Positions 17,855-27,551 are shown, counted from the first letter of the stretch. The stretch: 63,232 nt of DNA from Mageeibacillus sp. UBA6976 (GCA_002450155.1 DJYO01000003.1:1-63232), one strand, 5' to 3'. Numbers and translations are program-made. The notes: generated from the letters alone by a model not told the origin.

Positions 17855-19000
17855 TCAACTCTTTATAAATTCTATGATAGTCTTAAACGCGACATCCATA
17901 GAAACAGTTTGCATCGCGAACTGTCGTATTTGATCAACAACCTTTTGCCTATTTGAATCATCACTGCTGTAAAGGCTATCATAAAATTGAACGATTTCAT
18001 TAATATCCACCGGTGATGAATCGTTTGAAAACTCAAGATAATACTTTGATGATCCTGCAGGAAACACATCTTGTTTGCATCCTGCAACAAAGGGTAGACC
18101 TTTCGCTAGATACTCTCTCGTTTTAAGTGAAGAAGCCAAAGTAAGCCCGATTTTGTAAAAGCCAAAGGAACCCAAACCAATATCAGACTGTGAGTATATC
18201 GCTTCAAGCTCTTCTCCTTTTTTCACACCCAAAAAAATTACATTATCCTCTAATCCATATTCTTTCACTATCTTTTTATAGCTATCTAGTTCAGGGCCTT
18301 CCCCTACCATGAAAAGGCGAATAACACGCCTCTCACCAGTTGCGTAATAATTTTTTAATCCCTCGAAGATTCTTTCATACCCATGATGCTTCCGAAACAT
18401 TGCAACCGCTAAAAGATGTATTTCATCGTCATTAGTTCTTGGAGTTATAGCTCTAAACTCATCGGTATCAATTCCATTGATTGTTCTAATTGTTTTAACG
18501 CCAAAAATCGTATCATGGTTACTATATGTAATAAGCCGATCTACAAGATTCTTGTACCTTCTAGAGAAATATGCATCTTTCGGAATTAAGAGAAAATTGT
18601 ATGGTCTAAAGTAAATATCCTTGTAATAAGGATACGTAAATAGTTCAACAAGAATCTTGCACTCGGGAAACTTCTCTTTTACATCTGTGAAGAAATGAAT
18701 GAGATTCCTATCCGAAGAAACCTTACGAAAGTACAGAAAGCCAGGATTATCTAGTTTTTCCAACAGTTTTTTATAATCATATCTAGGAATATTGATTAGG
18801 GGAACCCTCGACATTATTTGTGCTACTTGTTCACTTTTAAATGAAGGTTCCGCTTCTATATATTCCATGTCAAAGTATTTTTTAAACTCTGTCATCTGGG
18901 CATCAATCTTATTCTTTATATTAACACTTGGATTCTTCTCAAATAAAATGTAGTACCCCTTCACCGCTGTTTTCTCCCTCTGTATAAATTTAATCAGCAC
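17855..19000 (-). CDS. Glycosyltransferase, GT4-like
   Basis: A 381-residue protein with a GT-B pattern: a degenerate N-terminal half and a C-terminal nucleotide-sugar half with LLAVAMFRKHHGYERIFEGL and FMVGEGPELDSYKKI, followed by GLEDNVIFLGVKKGEEL and a KTREYLAKGLPFVAG acceptor end. The classical E-x7-E is not obvious. The start at 19000 lies within the last 11 bases of the upstream GT2 gene. Role: probably one sugar addition to the EPS unit; specificity unknown. Confidence 0.75.
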   Translation of the reverse strand: MLIKFIQREKTAVKGYYILFEKNPSVNIKNKIDAQMTEFKKYFDMEYIEAEPSFKSEQVAQIMSRVPLINIPRYDYKKLLEKLDNPGFLYFRKVSSDRNLIHFFTDVKEKFPECKILVELFTYPYYKDIYFRPYNFLLIPKDAYFSRRYKNLVDRLITYSNHDTIFGVKTIRTINGIDTDEFRAITPRTNDDEIHLLAVAMFRKHHGYERIFEGLKNYYATGERRVIRLFMVGEGPELDSYKKIVKEYGLEDNVIFLGVKKGEELEAIYSQSDIGLGSFGFYKIGLTLASSLKTREYLAKGLPFVAGCKQDVFPAGSSKYYLEFSNDSSPVDINEIVQFYDSLYSSDDSNRQKVVDQIRQFAMQTVSMDVAFKTIIEFIKS

Positions 19001-19871
19001 ATTTTGGTAGATGCCTTAATGTGTACTCACCATGATAATTCCTGTAATAATCGATTATGCCTTCCCTTCTATAACGGAGCCTGGCTTTTCCATCACCGAG
19101 GAAAACGCAATGAATCACAGGCCGAATTATGAGATTACGTATGAAACGAAGTTTTTTTAGAACGGGTGTATAATTTTTATGTAGTAAATACAAATAATTC
19201 CGTGCCTGATAATACTCTCTTATTGGGGCTCCATGGCCCATTTTTAAAGCACCTATCTTTTTCTCACCCAACCCAAGAGAATGCTGTATAACAATCGTTT
19301 TCGATTGAATTGTTAAGCCCCCTGCCTCATTTAGCCGCCATCCAAGGTCCCAGTCGGCTAAATCCAAAAAAATCTCTTCATTCCAAAAGCCAATGCTTCT
19401 TATATCTCCGTATTGAACTAAAGCGGATGACGTCATCAGTTCATCAACGATGAAGCAATTCTCGGTTACCCTTTTCTTTTTCTTAGGAATGATTAATTCA
19501 CCAGAATCTTTATCTGTAAAAACAGGCTCTAAACAAGAAATATTTACCCCTCTTGCCTTAATCCTATTAAACTCAGCAATCATTCTTTCAATATGGCCTG
19601 CAGTAATTGTCGTATCTTGGTCAAAGAATATAACGAAATCATCATCTTTCCACCCATTATTACATTTTAGAACTTTATTAAAAGCAGCCGATAAAGCTAA
19701 ATTAGCATTATTATAGATATATTCACCATTCGATAATGCATCAAATAACACTTCGTGATTTTGAGGACTATTGTCACAAATATAAACTCTATCAACTTGA
19801 TTCGCTATAGACTCAACATTAATAGTCACTTGTTGATCGGGATTATATAACGAGACCAGTGCATATACCAT
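18990..19871 (-). CDS. Glycosyltransferase family 2, rhamnosyltransferase-like
   Basis: A 293-residue GT-A fold enzyme: nucleotide-binding start VYALVSLYNPDQQV, CDNSPQN, the metal-site region FFDQDTTI, and a late DLADWDLGWRLNEAGG acceptor motif. This layout is typical of the WbbL/RfbF-like rhamnosyltransferases, and dTDP-rhamnose genes are (or were) in this cluster, but a rhamnose donor is only an inference. It overlaps the next gene by 11 bases, so they are translated together. Confidence 0.82.
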   Translation of the reverse strand: MVYALVSLYNPDQQVTINVESIANQVDRVYICDNSPQNHEVLFDALSNGEYIYNNANLALSAAFNKVLKCNNGWKDDDFVIFFDQDTTITAGHIERMIAEFNRIKARGVNISCLEPVFTDKDSGELIIPKKKKRVTENCFIVDELMTSSALVQYGDIRSIGFWNEEIFLDLADWDLGWRLNEAGGLTIQSKTIVIQHSLGLGEKKIGALKMGHGAPIREYYQARNYLYLLHKNYTPVLKKLRFIRNLIIRPVIHCVFLGDGKARLRYRREGIIDYYRNYHGEYTLRHLPKCAD

Positions 19872-19918
19872 GTTGATGTTTCTCCTTGACCTTCCACACT
19901 ATTAGTCAGATATTCTCG

Positions 19919-20758
19919 TTAAGAATGAAGAATACTATATACTATCTTTCTTATAGAATTTGGCAAAACACAAACTAGAGCATGCGGAACTGCTCCTGTC
20001 AAGTATGTACCTAAGCCAATCCATCCTTGATCTTTCAGCCATTTGTGAAAAGCAAGCATATCTTTTGCGTATGCTTTTCCACCACGACGCATATATAAAT
20101 CTAAAGGTGTACGCATATAGAGGATTGGTTCTTTAATGTTCCGCGCCTTTAAGCCATTCATCAGCATACGAACCCAAAGATAATAATCTTCAAATAGATG
20201 GTATTTTTCGATATATCCTCCAGCCGCTTTTACCGCAGATTTCTTGAACATCACAGATGGATGATTGCAAGGATTTCTCTTCCGCGAGAAGGAAACAATC
20301 TCTTCGTGAGTTACCGGAAGTTCTCTTTTGCCAACAACGTTATCAATAGAATCAAGAAACTCGATAACCGTTCCGGAACACAAACTAATCTCTGGATGCT
20401 CTCCGAAAACAGTCAGTTGTCTCTCACATCGATCAGCAAAAGCGATATCATCCGAATCCATCCGGGCAACTGTCTCATGCTTACAATGCTTTAGCCCTTC
20501 ATTAAGTGCTACTCCCAACCCACTGTTCTTTTCGAGCCGTACGACATGAAGCGTATCCGGATGCTCTTTCTTCATTTCCTCAATCACAGCATCCAGCCCT
20601 TCATTAAGTGGTCCATCACAGACAAGTACGAAATCATCTGTCGGAATTGTCTGATTCCAAATACTGTCCATTGCTGTACGCAGGTACTCGGCGTTCTCCT
20701 TGTGATAGACACTCATGAGAACGGAGTACTGATAATTATCCGAGCCCTTACTAACCAC
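19919..20758 (-). CDS. Glycosyltransferase family 2
   Basis: A 279-residue GT-A enzyme with SVLMSVYHKENAEYL at the start, the aspartate-rich RMDSDDIA metal site and a CNHPSVMFKKSAV stretch followed by YHLFEDYYLWVRML. Family members transfer galactose, GlcNAc or similar sugars to lipid-linked acceptors. It is the first glycosyltransferase after a 510-base gap downstream of the priming transferase, so it may add the second sugar. Specificity cannot be read from sequence. Confidence 0.85.
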   Translation of the reverse strand: MVSKGSDNYQYSVLMSVYHKENAEYLRTAMDSIWNQTIPTDDFVLVCDGPLNEGLDAVIEEMKKEHPDTLHVVRLEKNSGLGVALNEGLKHCKHETVARMDSDDIAFADRCERQLTVFGEHPEISLCSGTVIEFLDSIDNVVGKRELPVTHEEIVSFSRKRNPCNHPSVMFKKSAVKAAGGYIEKYHLFEDYYLWVRMLMNGLKARNIKEPILYMRTPLDLYMRRGGKAYAKDMLAFHKWLKDQGWIGLGTYLTGAVPHALVCVLPNSIRKIVYSILHS

Positions 20759-21268
20759 CTGTCATTTCTCCCTCGTTTTGGATGTTTTGAAATCATCCGG
20801 TTCCGATTGGCACAGTGCCAAGTAAATCCCCTCAAACAACACGAAATGCTCTGGAGGACAAAACAGCCTCCGGAGCGATATCGTCCACATTACCTTTTCA
20901 TACTGGCCTGCATTTCAACCAGCTCCTTCTATCAGATCGTCCACACAAGCTCCCTTTGATACTCTACTTACAGAACTACCGAATTAAGGAACTCTTTTTT
21001 CACCATCCGCACAGGGCTCTGATCTCTCCAGGAAGCGTGTGGAAATCTACATATCCCTGTCCGGCCTCTTATTGCCTGAAACTATCAACGGTTTATACCC
21101 GTCTCCTTAATGTGCCTGTTCTTGCCTGAAACTATCGAAAGCACATAGTACAGACTGTTTCCCGGATATGAATTTGCTACATTACCCTGCCCTATTCTTA
21201 AAGCACTCCACCGAAAGCACACATACCTCTGTCCGCTCAAGAGCAGCCGATTATTTGTTCAGTCTGTC
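20759..21268. other. 510-base gap inside the EPS operon with short repeats
   Basis: No convincing gene is seen. The stretch holds two exact copies of TTGCCTGAAACTATC (21072-21086, 21122-21136) and related pieces of the form CACATACCTCTGTCCG (about 21218-21234, degenerate copy near 21048-21062). There is also a 10-bp stem with one weak pair at 20848-20857/20867-20876. It separates the conserved cps/priming genes from the AT-rich variable genes and could be a recombination joint between the two halves. Confidence 0.55.
21072..21136. repeat. Exact 15-bp direct repeat, 50 bp apart
   Basis: TTGCCTGAAACTATC occurs at 21072-21086 and 21122-21136. The sequence between is unrelated to any gene I can identify. 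Two copies do not make a CRISPR array; they more likely record a local duplication. Confidence 0.7.
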
Positions 21269-22699
21269 CTATTTTGTGACCGTTTCAGTGTCATTTTCTG
21301 TACTATCTGCTGCATTTTCGTAATCCATTGCGGTCGTTGCTCCAACAGCGACGCCCTCGGTGCTTTCAGACAAGAAGAGGATGCTTACAGTAGCGAACAC
21401 AAGCATAAGATCTGTTAATAAATTCATATCGTTAATATAAAGCAAGTCAAATTCCAGTTTCTCATAAGGATCGGTATTGTACTTGCCATAAATCTGAGCG
21501 TAACCGGTTAATCCTGCCTTTACTTGCAATCTGAGTTTAAAATCAGGGATCGTTTTGTAGTACTGCTCTGCGATCTCCGGACGTTCAGGTCTCGGTCCGA
21601 CAAAGCTCATATCGCCTTGCAGTATATTGAATAACTGGGGCAGTTCATCTAATCTGCACTTGCGAACAAATCTGCCGATAGGTGTAATACGGTCATCGTT
21701 ATCCCCGGAACTGAGACGAGCTACGCCGTCTTTCTCTGCATCCACTCTCATGCTTCTGAATTTCCAGATTTTAAACTCTTTGCCACCCCTGGTCAGTCTT
21801 ACTTGCTTGTATATGGCAGGACCGCCATCGTATAGCTTTATAGCTACAGCAGTTATAAGCATAACAGGGCTTAGAACAACAATTGCAACTAATGCAACCA
21901 TAAAATCAAAGGCTCTTTTTGCAATCCTGTATTCAGGTCTGATAGTGCTTCTATTGACATAGAGGACCGGAGAGTCTAATGATTTGATGTGCTGGGCTTT
22001 CTGCATGATCACATCGCCAACATGTGGAAGGAAGAACCCCGGTATACCTTCCTCCTTGCAGTACTTAAGTATTCCGTTACGGCATTTACTGTTAACCCCG
22101 GCTACAAAGATAGCTTCATACCCAGATAGCTTATCTTTAAGGTCGGAGAAGCGTCCGTCGTATTGTAATTCTTCAGTGACTTTGTAGAGTCTGCCGCTTG
22201 GCTTACCGGTGATGCTGCCAAATCTGCGCTTATCTAATTCATTACGATATATTAGGATTGTTTTTTTAGTGGGATACAATTTGAAATAGTACATATTCGC
22301 AAAGTAAGACCACAATATATCAAGACAGCAAAAGCATATTATCATTAAAATAAACCAGAACGGATTATCCCAATGATCCCAGGCAATTGAGACCAGCATA
22401 TAGATTGCAATAGTAGCGAATAATTGAGAAAGCACTTCCGAGAATGCTAATAACCGTATTCTGGTATAACCGAGAAGATAGCTATTATATGTTCGGTTGA
22501 AGAAAAACAGCATTATTGCAAACGCAAAGACTACAAAATAGTTGTATCTGAACCCGGCTTCAACCTCAGTAAATATCTTTCCGTAACGGAACATATACCA
22601 AAACAGATTGAATATGATCAAAGAGAGGATAAAGTGGAAAGCCTTAAATACTGTGATTAGCAGTTGCTTATAATGTTCTCTCTGTGATTTCTCATCCAT
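21269..22699 (-). CDS. Undecaprenyl-phosphate sugar-1-phosphate transferase (EPS priming enzyme)
   Basis: A 476-residue polyisoprenyl-phosphate sugar transferase. Four or five N-terminal membrane segments (about 15-145) precede a CoA-binding-like middle part; the catalytic domain begins near residue 260 (KRAFDFMVALVAIVVLSPVM) and has KIWKFRSMR, RKCRLDELPQLFNILQGDMS and FVGPRPERPE. It starts each repeat unit by moving a sugar phosphate onto undecaprenyl phosphate. The C-terminus carries an acidic tail beyond the usual end. It follows the DUF4012 gene by 12 bases in the conserved head of the EPS operon. Confidence 0.92.
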   Translation of the reverse strand: MDEKSQREHYKQLLITVFKAFHFILSLIIFNLFWYMFRYGKIFTEVEAGFRYNYFVVFAFAIMLFFFNRTYNSYLLGYTRIRLLAFSEVLSQLFATIAIYMLVSIAWDHWDNPFWFILMIICFCCLDILWSYFANMYYFKLYPTKKTILIYRNELDKRRFGSITGKPSGRLYKVTEELQYDGRFSDLKDKLSGYEAIFVAGVNSKCRNGILKYCKEEGIPGFFLPHVGDVIMQKAQHIKSLDSPVLYVNRSTIRPEYRIAKRAFDFMVALVAIVVLSPVMLITAVAIKLYDGGPAIYKQVRLTRGGKEFKIWKFRSMRVDAEKDGVARLSSGDNDDRITPIGRFVRKCRLDELPQLFNILQGDMSFVGPRPERPEIAEQYYKTIPDFKLRLQVKAGLTGYAQIYGKYNTDPYEKLEFDLLYINDMNLLTDLMLVFATVSILFLSESTEGVAVGATTAMDYENAADSTENDTETVTK

Positions 22700-22711
22700 A
22701 TGTATTCCTGC

Positions 22712-24790
22712 TTAACCTACGCTGTATTCAGTAAGAGTCGGTGTAACTCTTACTACCGGCGATGCTGATGCATTAGGTGATGTAGTGACTATATATGTGA
22801 ACACGACTGTTTCTTCCGGTTTGACAAAAAACTCAGGACAATATGCAACATCAAGACCTTCGTACTCTGTATTGCCGATCGTTATATCCTTCGTGCATTC
22901 AATATTCTCTATCGTGCCGCCTGCAGGTGCGAAGAAATAGATGATGGATTTCATGTCGCCTGCATATCTCGTGCTTGTGATATATCCGTTATTTCTGCCA
23001 AGGTCTAAGGTAGCCTGATCTACCGTATTTGTAAGCGTTACTGTGACAGGGTAAGAAACTGTTCCGTCTGCATTAGGAGCGCCCTCATCAACCTCTACTT
23101 TGAGGTCTACATAAGAACCAAGCTTGTTGGCTGCATTAATGCTGTAGTACACACCTATCTCAGATCCTACGGCTCCTGAATAACCCAGTTCTCTTACAGT
23201 CTGTTCTTCTGTCTCGTCATCCATCCACACCATGAAGGTTCGATCTTCTGCTGAACCTTCGAGGATCTCAAGAAGCTGCAATGAACTCTCCATATCAGGA
23301 TTCTCCATTATCTTATCTTCGACAAGGTTTGCAGTTTCTGCAAACAGGGAATCGGTTATCTCATTTGCCTCTTCCAGTGATTCTGCATTGCCAAAATAAT
23401 CAAAGTAAACATCGTGCTGCAGATACCAGACGCAATAATCTTCGTTAAGCGTAACTCCGTTAGATAAGGTCACGGGACCGGTAATGGACATAAGGCGCTG
23501 GATGATGTGTGGTGTCATGGAGATTACGCCATCAGGAGTGACTCCCGATTCAAGGGCGTAAGAACTCGCCCAGATCTCTGCTACTCTAGGGAAATCCGGA
23601 TTAGCGGATGCGCTCCTAGCCTTTGCGGCGTACCAATCCTCGCGGAAGAGCTCGATCTCTGCATCGCTAAATTCGATGTCGGGATCGAATTCCTGAGGGA
23701 TCATGTTAACAACCGCAGTGAAATCTCCAAACTTCAAGATGCCGTCTTCAATGGTTAGAGTGCCGACAGAACCGGGGTAGCCGCCGCAGGCACGGATCTC
23801 GGCACTATTCTGAGCTACTATAAGATACATCTTATCCGAACCGTCGCCGATAAATGCCTTAAGCAGCGGTTCATACTCGTCAAACCGGTCAAGAAGCGCT
23901 GTCATCTCATTAAGCTTATCCTTAAGTTTATTTGCCTGCTCAGGATTATTCGCAAGCAGCTTGCCTTCGTTAAGGAGCGTGCTTAACTCACCTATATAAG
24001 GTCTGATCTCCGTATCAAGCTCCATATAAGCCATTATTACCGTTGTATCAATGCCGCCGTCTGCTTTAAGAGATGAATAAGGCTTTAATGTTACGCACTC
24101 TGCAATAGGTCTAAGTACTTCATCGGGGGCACGCTTGATAAGAGGCATAAAACCTTCTATCTGCGCAGGCATAACTCTGTATTTGCTTATTACTGATTCA
24201 AGCTCCGGAGTGTTAAATGTCGGGATGGCATTAAGATCAGCCATAACACTTTCTACTGCAGGACAAAGCGTATCGATCATGTCCGAATACAGATAGAGTT
24301 TAGCGCCCATCTCGGGACCCATATTATCGAGATCAATGACATCAGCCGTTATCGGACCGGACTCTTTGATGTACTCTGATGCCGGCTTAAGCACCGTATC
24401 AGATGCCTTATCGACCAGATCCAGGCACATCACACAAGTATCCATATCGTGTCCGAGATCAGGGATCATGTGCGGGATCTTCCACTGCGGTTCTGCCAAG
24501 GTGCTTCTCATCGAAGTAGAGGTATTATCTATAACGGCAATCGCATTATCTGCGGCAGCGCTATCACCTGTCTTAAGCGCTTCAATACACAGAGCGATCG
24601 AACTCTTCAATGTAGAAGCATCATCCTTGAGCCTCATTGCTTCAGTATAGTAGTTCTTGAATGCTAATATGCCGGCAAGCACAAGAACCAGTATTATCGT
24701 AATTATTATAAAAGTACGGGTCGCTACCAGTTTATCCTGATTTCTCGATCTGGAGCGTCTGTGCTTTACCTTATATTTATTTTTACTCAT
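22712..24790 (-). CDS. DUF4012 membrane-anchored protein
   Basis: A 692-residue protein with a basic N-terminus, one membrane segment (about 27-45) and a long extracytoplasmic part. The middle carries the DUF4012 signature MYLIVAQNSAEIRACGGYPGS. These proteins are widespread in Gram-positive EPS and cell-wall polymer loci, but no reaction has been assigned as far as I know. Position between cpsB and the priming transferase suggests a role in export or attachment of the finished polymer; this is an inference. Confidence 0.85.
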   Translation of the reverse strand: MSKNKYKVKHRRSRSRNQDKLVATRTFIIITIILVLVLAGILAFKNYYTEAMRLKDDASTLKSSIALCIEALKTGDSAAADNAIAVIDNTSTSMRSTLAEPQWKIPHMIPDLGHDMDTCVMCLDLVDKASDTVLKPASEYIKESGPITADVIDLDNMGPEMGAKLYLYSDMIDTLCPAVESVMADLNAIPTFNTPELESVISKYRVMPAQIEGFMPLIKRAPDEVLRPIAECVTLKPYSSLKADGGIDTTVIMAYMELDTEIRPYIGELSTLLNEGKLLANNPEQANKLKDKLNEMTALLDRFDEYEPLLKAFIGDGSDKMYLIVAQNSAEIRACGGYPGSVGTLTIEDGILKFGDFTAVVNMIPQEFDPDIEFSDAEIELFREDWYAAKARSASANPDFPRVAEIWASSYALESGVTPDGVISMTPHIIQRLMSITGPVTLSNGVTLNEDYCVWYLQHDVYFDYFGNAESLEEANEITDSLFAETANLVEDKIMENPDMESSLQLLEILEGSAEDRTFMVWMDDETEEQTVRELGYSGAVGSEIGVYYSINAANKLGSYVDLKVEVDEGAPNADGTVSYPVTVTLTNTVDQATLDLGRNNGYITSTRYAGDMKSIIYFFAPAGGTIENIECTKDITIGNTEYEGLDVAYCPEFFVKPEETVVFTYIVTTSPNASASPVVRVTPTLTEYSVG

Positions 24791-24828
24791 TTTTCTTTTT
24801 GCTTATCCCTATGTTAATTATTCCGTTA

Positions 24829-25614
24829 TTAGAAACCAAAATTGAAGAAATCATCCTGAGGCGCTACGCCTCTGCTGATATGCGTATCAGACATTGCAGC
24901 GTTGTATATCATTGCATTCGTCTTAAGCACTTTCCTGAGCTGCTGCTCGTATCCGCTGCTTAATATCTGCTCTATCGCAGGACGCATGTTGGGTACTCGC
25001 TTAGTCAGATTATGTGCATCCGTACCTATTGCCTGCATCGTACCGGTCTTAAGCAGGTGTGTTACAAGTTTCGCGGTATTGCCGTGCTTTAAGAAGCAAC
25101 CACTGTTGACCTGTACGATCACGCCGATATTTATGAGCTGCTCTATTGTCTTGGCATCGTTGAATTCAAAGAATCTCTCAATGTGAGCTATGACGGGCAC
25201 GATCCCCCTTGAGCTCTGCAGAACTTTGATCTCCCTTAGTACACTCGGATTCCACTCGGTAAAAGGCATCTCGAGGAGCAGATATTTGGATGTGCCATAG
25301 CAAAGTCTCCAGACATCCGCATCTGCGGCAATGCCCTTATAGTATGCGACCTCGGCAGCAAGCCCTATATTCCCGGCAAACTGCCCGAGCCCGGCGGAAT
25401 TCATGGCATTGATGAGTTCATTATACGCAGCCTGCCTCCTAGAGCAGAAGGTGTCTATGCTCTCCCTGGCGTAGTAGTGAGGTGTTGCTATCGTACCGAT
25501 GCAACCCTGTCTCATCTGCATCTTCAGGAATTCGACAGACTCGCCCACGGTCTGGCAGCCGTCGTCAACGCCGGGCAGGAAGTGGCTGTGAATATCGTGG
25601 AAATGGTAATTCAT
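24829..25614 (-). CDS. cpsB: CpsB/CapC-type tyrosine-protein phosphatase (PHP fold)
   Basis: A 261-residue manganese-dependent phosphatase of the PHP superfamily. Metal ligands are visible in FHDIHSHFLPGVDDG at the start, TPHYY, the VIAHIERF segment and GTDAHNL. CpsB removes phosphate from the C-terminal tyrosines of CpsD and so tunes polymer length and amount. The start at 25614 overlaps the cpsD stop by one base (TAATG), the usual tight coupling. Confidence 0.93.
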   Translation of the reverse strand: MNYHFHDIHSHFLPGVDDGCQTVGESVEFLKMQMRQGCIGTIATPHYYARESIDTFCSRRQAAYNELINAMNSAGLGQFAGNIGLAAEVAYYKGIAADADVWRLCYGTSKYLLLEMPFTEWNPSVLREIKVLQSSRGIVPVIAHIERFFEFNDAKTIEQLINIGVIVQVNSGCFLKHGNTAKLVTHLLKTGTMQAIGTDAHNLTKRVPNMRPAIEQILSSGYEQQLRKVLKTNAMIYNAAMSDTHISRGVAPQDDFFNFGF

Positions 25615-26330
25615 TATCGTCTGTAGTAACTCTTATAGTATGACTTATAGTAGCCCGCACTGTCTTCCTTGGCATCGTTATAGATGAAGCCAAGGACTTT
25701 GGCATTTGCTCTCTTAAGAGAATCGAGGGTCTCGCTGATCGCTCTGTAATCGGATACATCGTGTCTTACAACGATAATGTATCCGTCAGAGACTCTGCTC
25801 AAGATAAGACCGTCTGTTACGGCTGTGATAGGTGTCGTATCGAGGATGATGTAGTCGTAGTAGCTGCGCATCCTGTCTATAAGCAGCTTCATCTGATCCG
25901 ATGCAAGAAGCCATGTCGGATCCGGAGGAATAGAACCTGCATTGAGCACATCGATCCCGTACTTTGGCAGCCTGACAAAGGCATCGCCTGCGGTGCACTG
26001 ACCGGACAGCAGATTGGACAGACCCAGTCTATTGGTTATCTTGAGTCTCATCCCTATCGTCGGCATTCTCAGATCGCAATCGATAAGAAGTGTCTTCTTG
26101 CCGAGCTGCGAGAATGCAAGCGCAAGATTTATTGCATTGATCGATTTGCCTTCGTGCATAACAGACGATGTAACATTTATTACCTTGCACTTAGAACCCG
26201 GTATCGAGAATATCACATTGGTCCTTAGCGCCTTGTACGCTTCCTGGAGCGGCCATGGAGATGTCTGGGACAGGATCTCGTCTGTTGATGTATCGATATG
26301 TCTTGTTAAATGCGGTTTCTTCTTAGCCAT
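25614..26330 (-). CDS. cpsD: CpsD-type autophosphorylating tyrosine kinase
   Basis: A 238-residue BY-kinase. The P-loop is SSVMHEGKS, the second Walker motif LLIDCDLRMPT and a third DYIILDTTP. The C-terminus is a tyrosine cluster, YYKSYYKSYYRR, the expected autophosphorylation tail. It works with the membrane activator CpsC (next gene upstream) and the phosphatase CpsB (downstream) in controlling EPS synthesis. The split CpsC/CpsD arrangement is typical of Firmicutes. Confidence 0.95.
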   Translation of the reverse strand: MAKKKPHLTRHIDTSTDEILSQTSPWPLQEAYKALRTNVIFSIPGSKCKVINVTSSVMHEGKSINAINLALAFSQLGKKTLLIDCDLRMPTIGMRLKITNRLGLSNLLSGQCTAGDAFVRLPKYGIDVLNAGSIPPDPTWLLASDQMKLLIDRMRSYYDYIILDTTPITAVTDGLILSRVSDGYIIVVRHDVSDYRAISETLDSLKRANAKVLGFIYNDAKEDSAGYYKSYYKSYYRR

Positions 26331-26342
26331 CTTATCGCCCTC

Positions 26343-27146
26343 TTATTCAGCTTCCTTTGCTGCGGGCTTATTCTTGCCCACAGAGTGTGAATAGTAGTAT
26401 TTGTTATCTTTGTTTTGTGATGCCTCTTCAAAATTCGGTATAGTACCTATGACCGATACCCCGAATTTCTCTTCGAGCTCTCTCTCGCTCTTAACGGTTG
26501 TATCTGTGATGCTCCTGATGATCACTACGGCAGCGGCCAGGACAAAACCTACCAAAGCGCCTACGATCGCATTTTTGCTGAGGCTCGGTGAGTACCTTGA
26601 CTCAGGAAGCACCGGGTAGCTTACGATCTTCATTGAAGAACCTTCGACGATCTCTGCCAGATTCTCAGGCGCGATCTTAACGATAGAATCAGCTATTGCT
26701 TTTGCATCCTGCTTGTTCTTCATTGTGATATATACGTTGATCAGTGAAGTGTTAGCCTCAACATTTGTCTCGATGCAGGATGTAACCTGATCGTAAGTGT
26801 AATTGAGACCGCTGTCTTTAATAGCCCCTTCGATGATGGGTCTGCTTATGATTATGGACGCATATGTCCTGGTGAGCTGCTGCTGCGCCGTGGTATCACC
26901 ATTACTGATTGCTTCTGCCACTTCAGCGTTGGCTTCAGTCCTGTTGTTAACATATGCGGTAAAGCTTGACCTGTACTTGGGGCTGATAAACAGGACGGTG
27001 ATGATCAGCGCCAAAAGCGAGCCTATTATCGCCATAAAGATTATGCCGACCTTATGCTCCCATAAGACCAGCAGCAACTTAACTATATCTATCGACTCTT
27101 CGTCATCAGATATGTCCGATGTGATAGCTTTGTCATTAATGCTCAT
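26343..27146 (-). CDS. cpsC: CpsC-type chain-length regulator / kinase activator (Wzz domain)
   Basis: A 267-residue membrane protein with two membrane segments (about 33-54 and 193-211) around an extracytoplasmic Wzz-type domain, and the proline motif PVLPESRYSPS before the second segment. The cytoplasmic tail activates CpsD. It is the first gene of the EPS operon: GGAGAATCATA precedes the ATG at 27146, and upstream lies a leader of about 370 bases rich in inverted repeats. Confidence 0.93.
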   Translation of the reverse strand: MSINDKAITSDISDDEESIDIVKLLLVLWEHKVGIIFMAIIGSLLALIITVLFISPKYRSSFTAYVNNRTEANAEVAEAISNGDTTAQQQLTRTYASIIISRPIIEGAIKDSGLNYTYDQVTSCIETNVEANTSLINVYITMKNKQDAKAIADSIVKIAPENLAEIVEGSSMKIVSYPVLPESRYSPSLSKNAIVGALVGFVLAAAVVIIRSITDTTVKSERELEEKFGVSVIGTIPNFEEASQNKDNKYYYSHSVGKNKPAAKEAE

Positions 27147-27515
27147 TATGATTCTCCAAATTTGTATGCTGCGCTACTACGACTGATAACAGTCATAGTA
27201 AATTAAATCTATATCCTTCAGATATATAACAGCGCGCTATGCGACGACTGCTAATATCCGCTCTCCTCCGACGGTATGCATTACACAACACCGTACCCAG
27301 TCTCATTCCGTCTATAGACAGATATAAGTCTCTATTATTTTGTAATAGTGTGATTACAAGCAGCTGCTGCGGGCTGCGACAAAAACAGACCTCCTCCAAG
27401 TTCATCAGATGGTGTCTAATGAACATTAGATGTGTGTATCTACAATACACACATCTTCTGATATGCGTAGTATATCAGCGCCTTTTTTGGTGATATCGCG
27501 CATCTCCTGCAAGCA
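27147..27515 (-). promoter_or_regulatory. Structured leader region of the EPS operon
   Basis: No gene is seen, but at least seven inverted repeats are packed in. They include an 11-bp stem at 27175-27185/27190-27200 with a four-base loop, TATATC/GATATA at 27210-27226, the palindrome AGCGCGCT at 27231, ACGGTAT/ACACCGT at 27271-27294, GTCTATAGAC at 27310, CTATTA/TAATAG at 27332-27348, and a perfect 12-bp stem AGATGTGTGTAT / ATACACACATCT at 27428-27456. None is followed by a T tract on the minus strand, so they are not simple terminators. A protein- or antiterminator-controlled mRNA leader is possible. Confidence 0.5.
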
Positions 27516-27551
27516 TAAAAAAACAGCGCCTCCTTTTTGGGGAGACGCTGT
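27516..27551 (-). terminator. Intrinsic terminator of the CUT1 sugar transport operon
   Basis: On the minus strand ACAGCGTCTCC pairs with GGAGGCGCTGT (one G-U) around a seven-base loop, followed by seven T. It lies about 30 bases after the stop of the last permease gene and separates that operon from the EPS leader. Confidence 0.93.

Noticed and set aside
21072..21136. CRISPR array
   Set aside because: Only two 15-bp copies, no regular spacers and no cas genes.
27193..27450. 85-codon minus-strand frame in the EPS leader
   Set aside because: No usable ribosome site, odd composition, and it spans several inverted repeats; it looks like chance.
27147..27515. Cyclic di-GMP riboswitch in the EPS leader
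   Set aside because: I could not find the conserved core sequences of either known class; hairpins alone are not enough.
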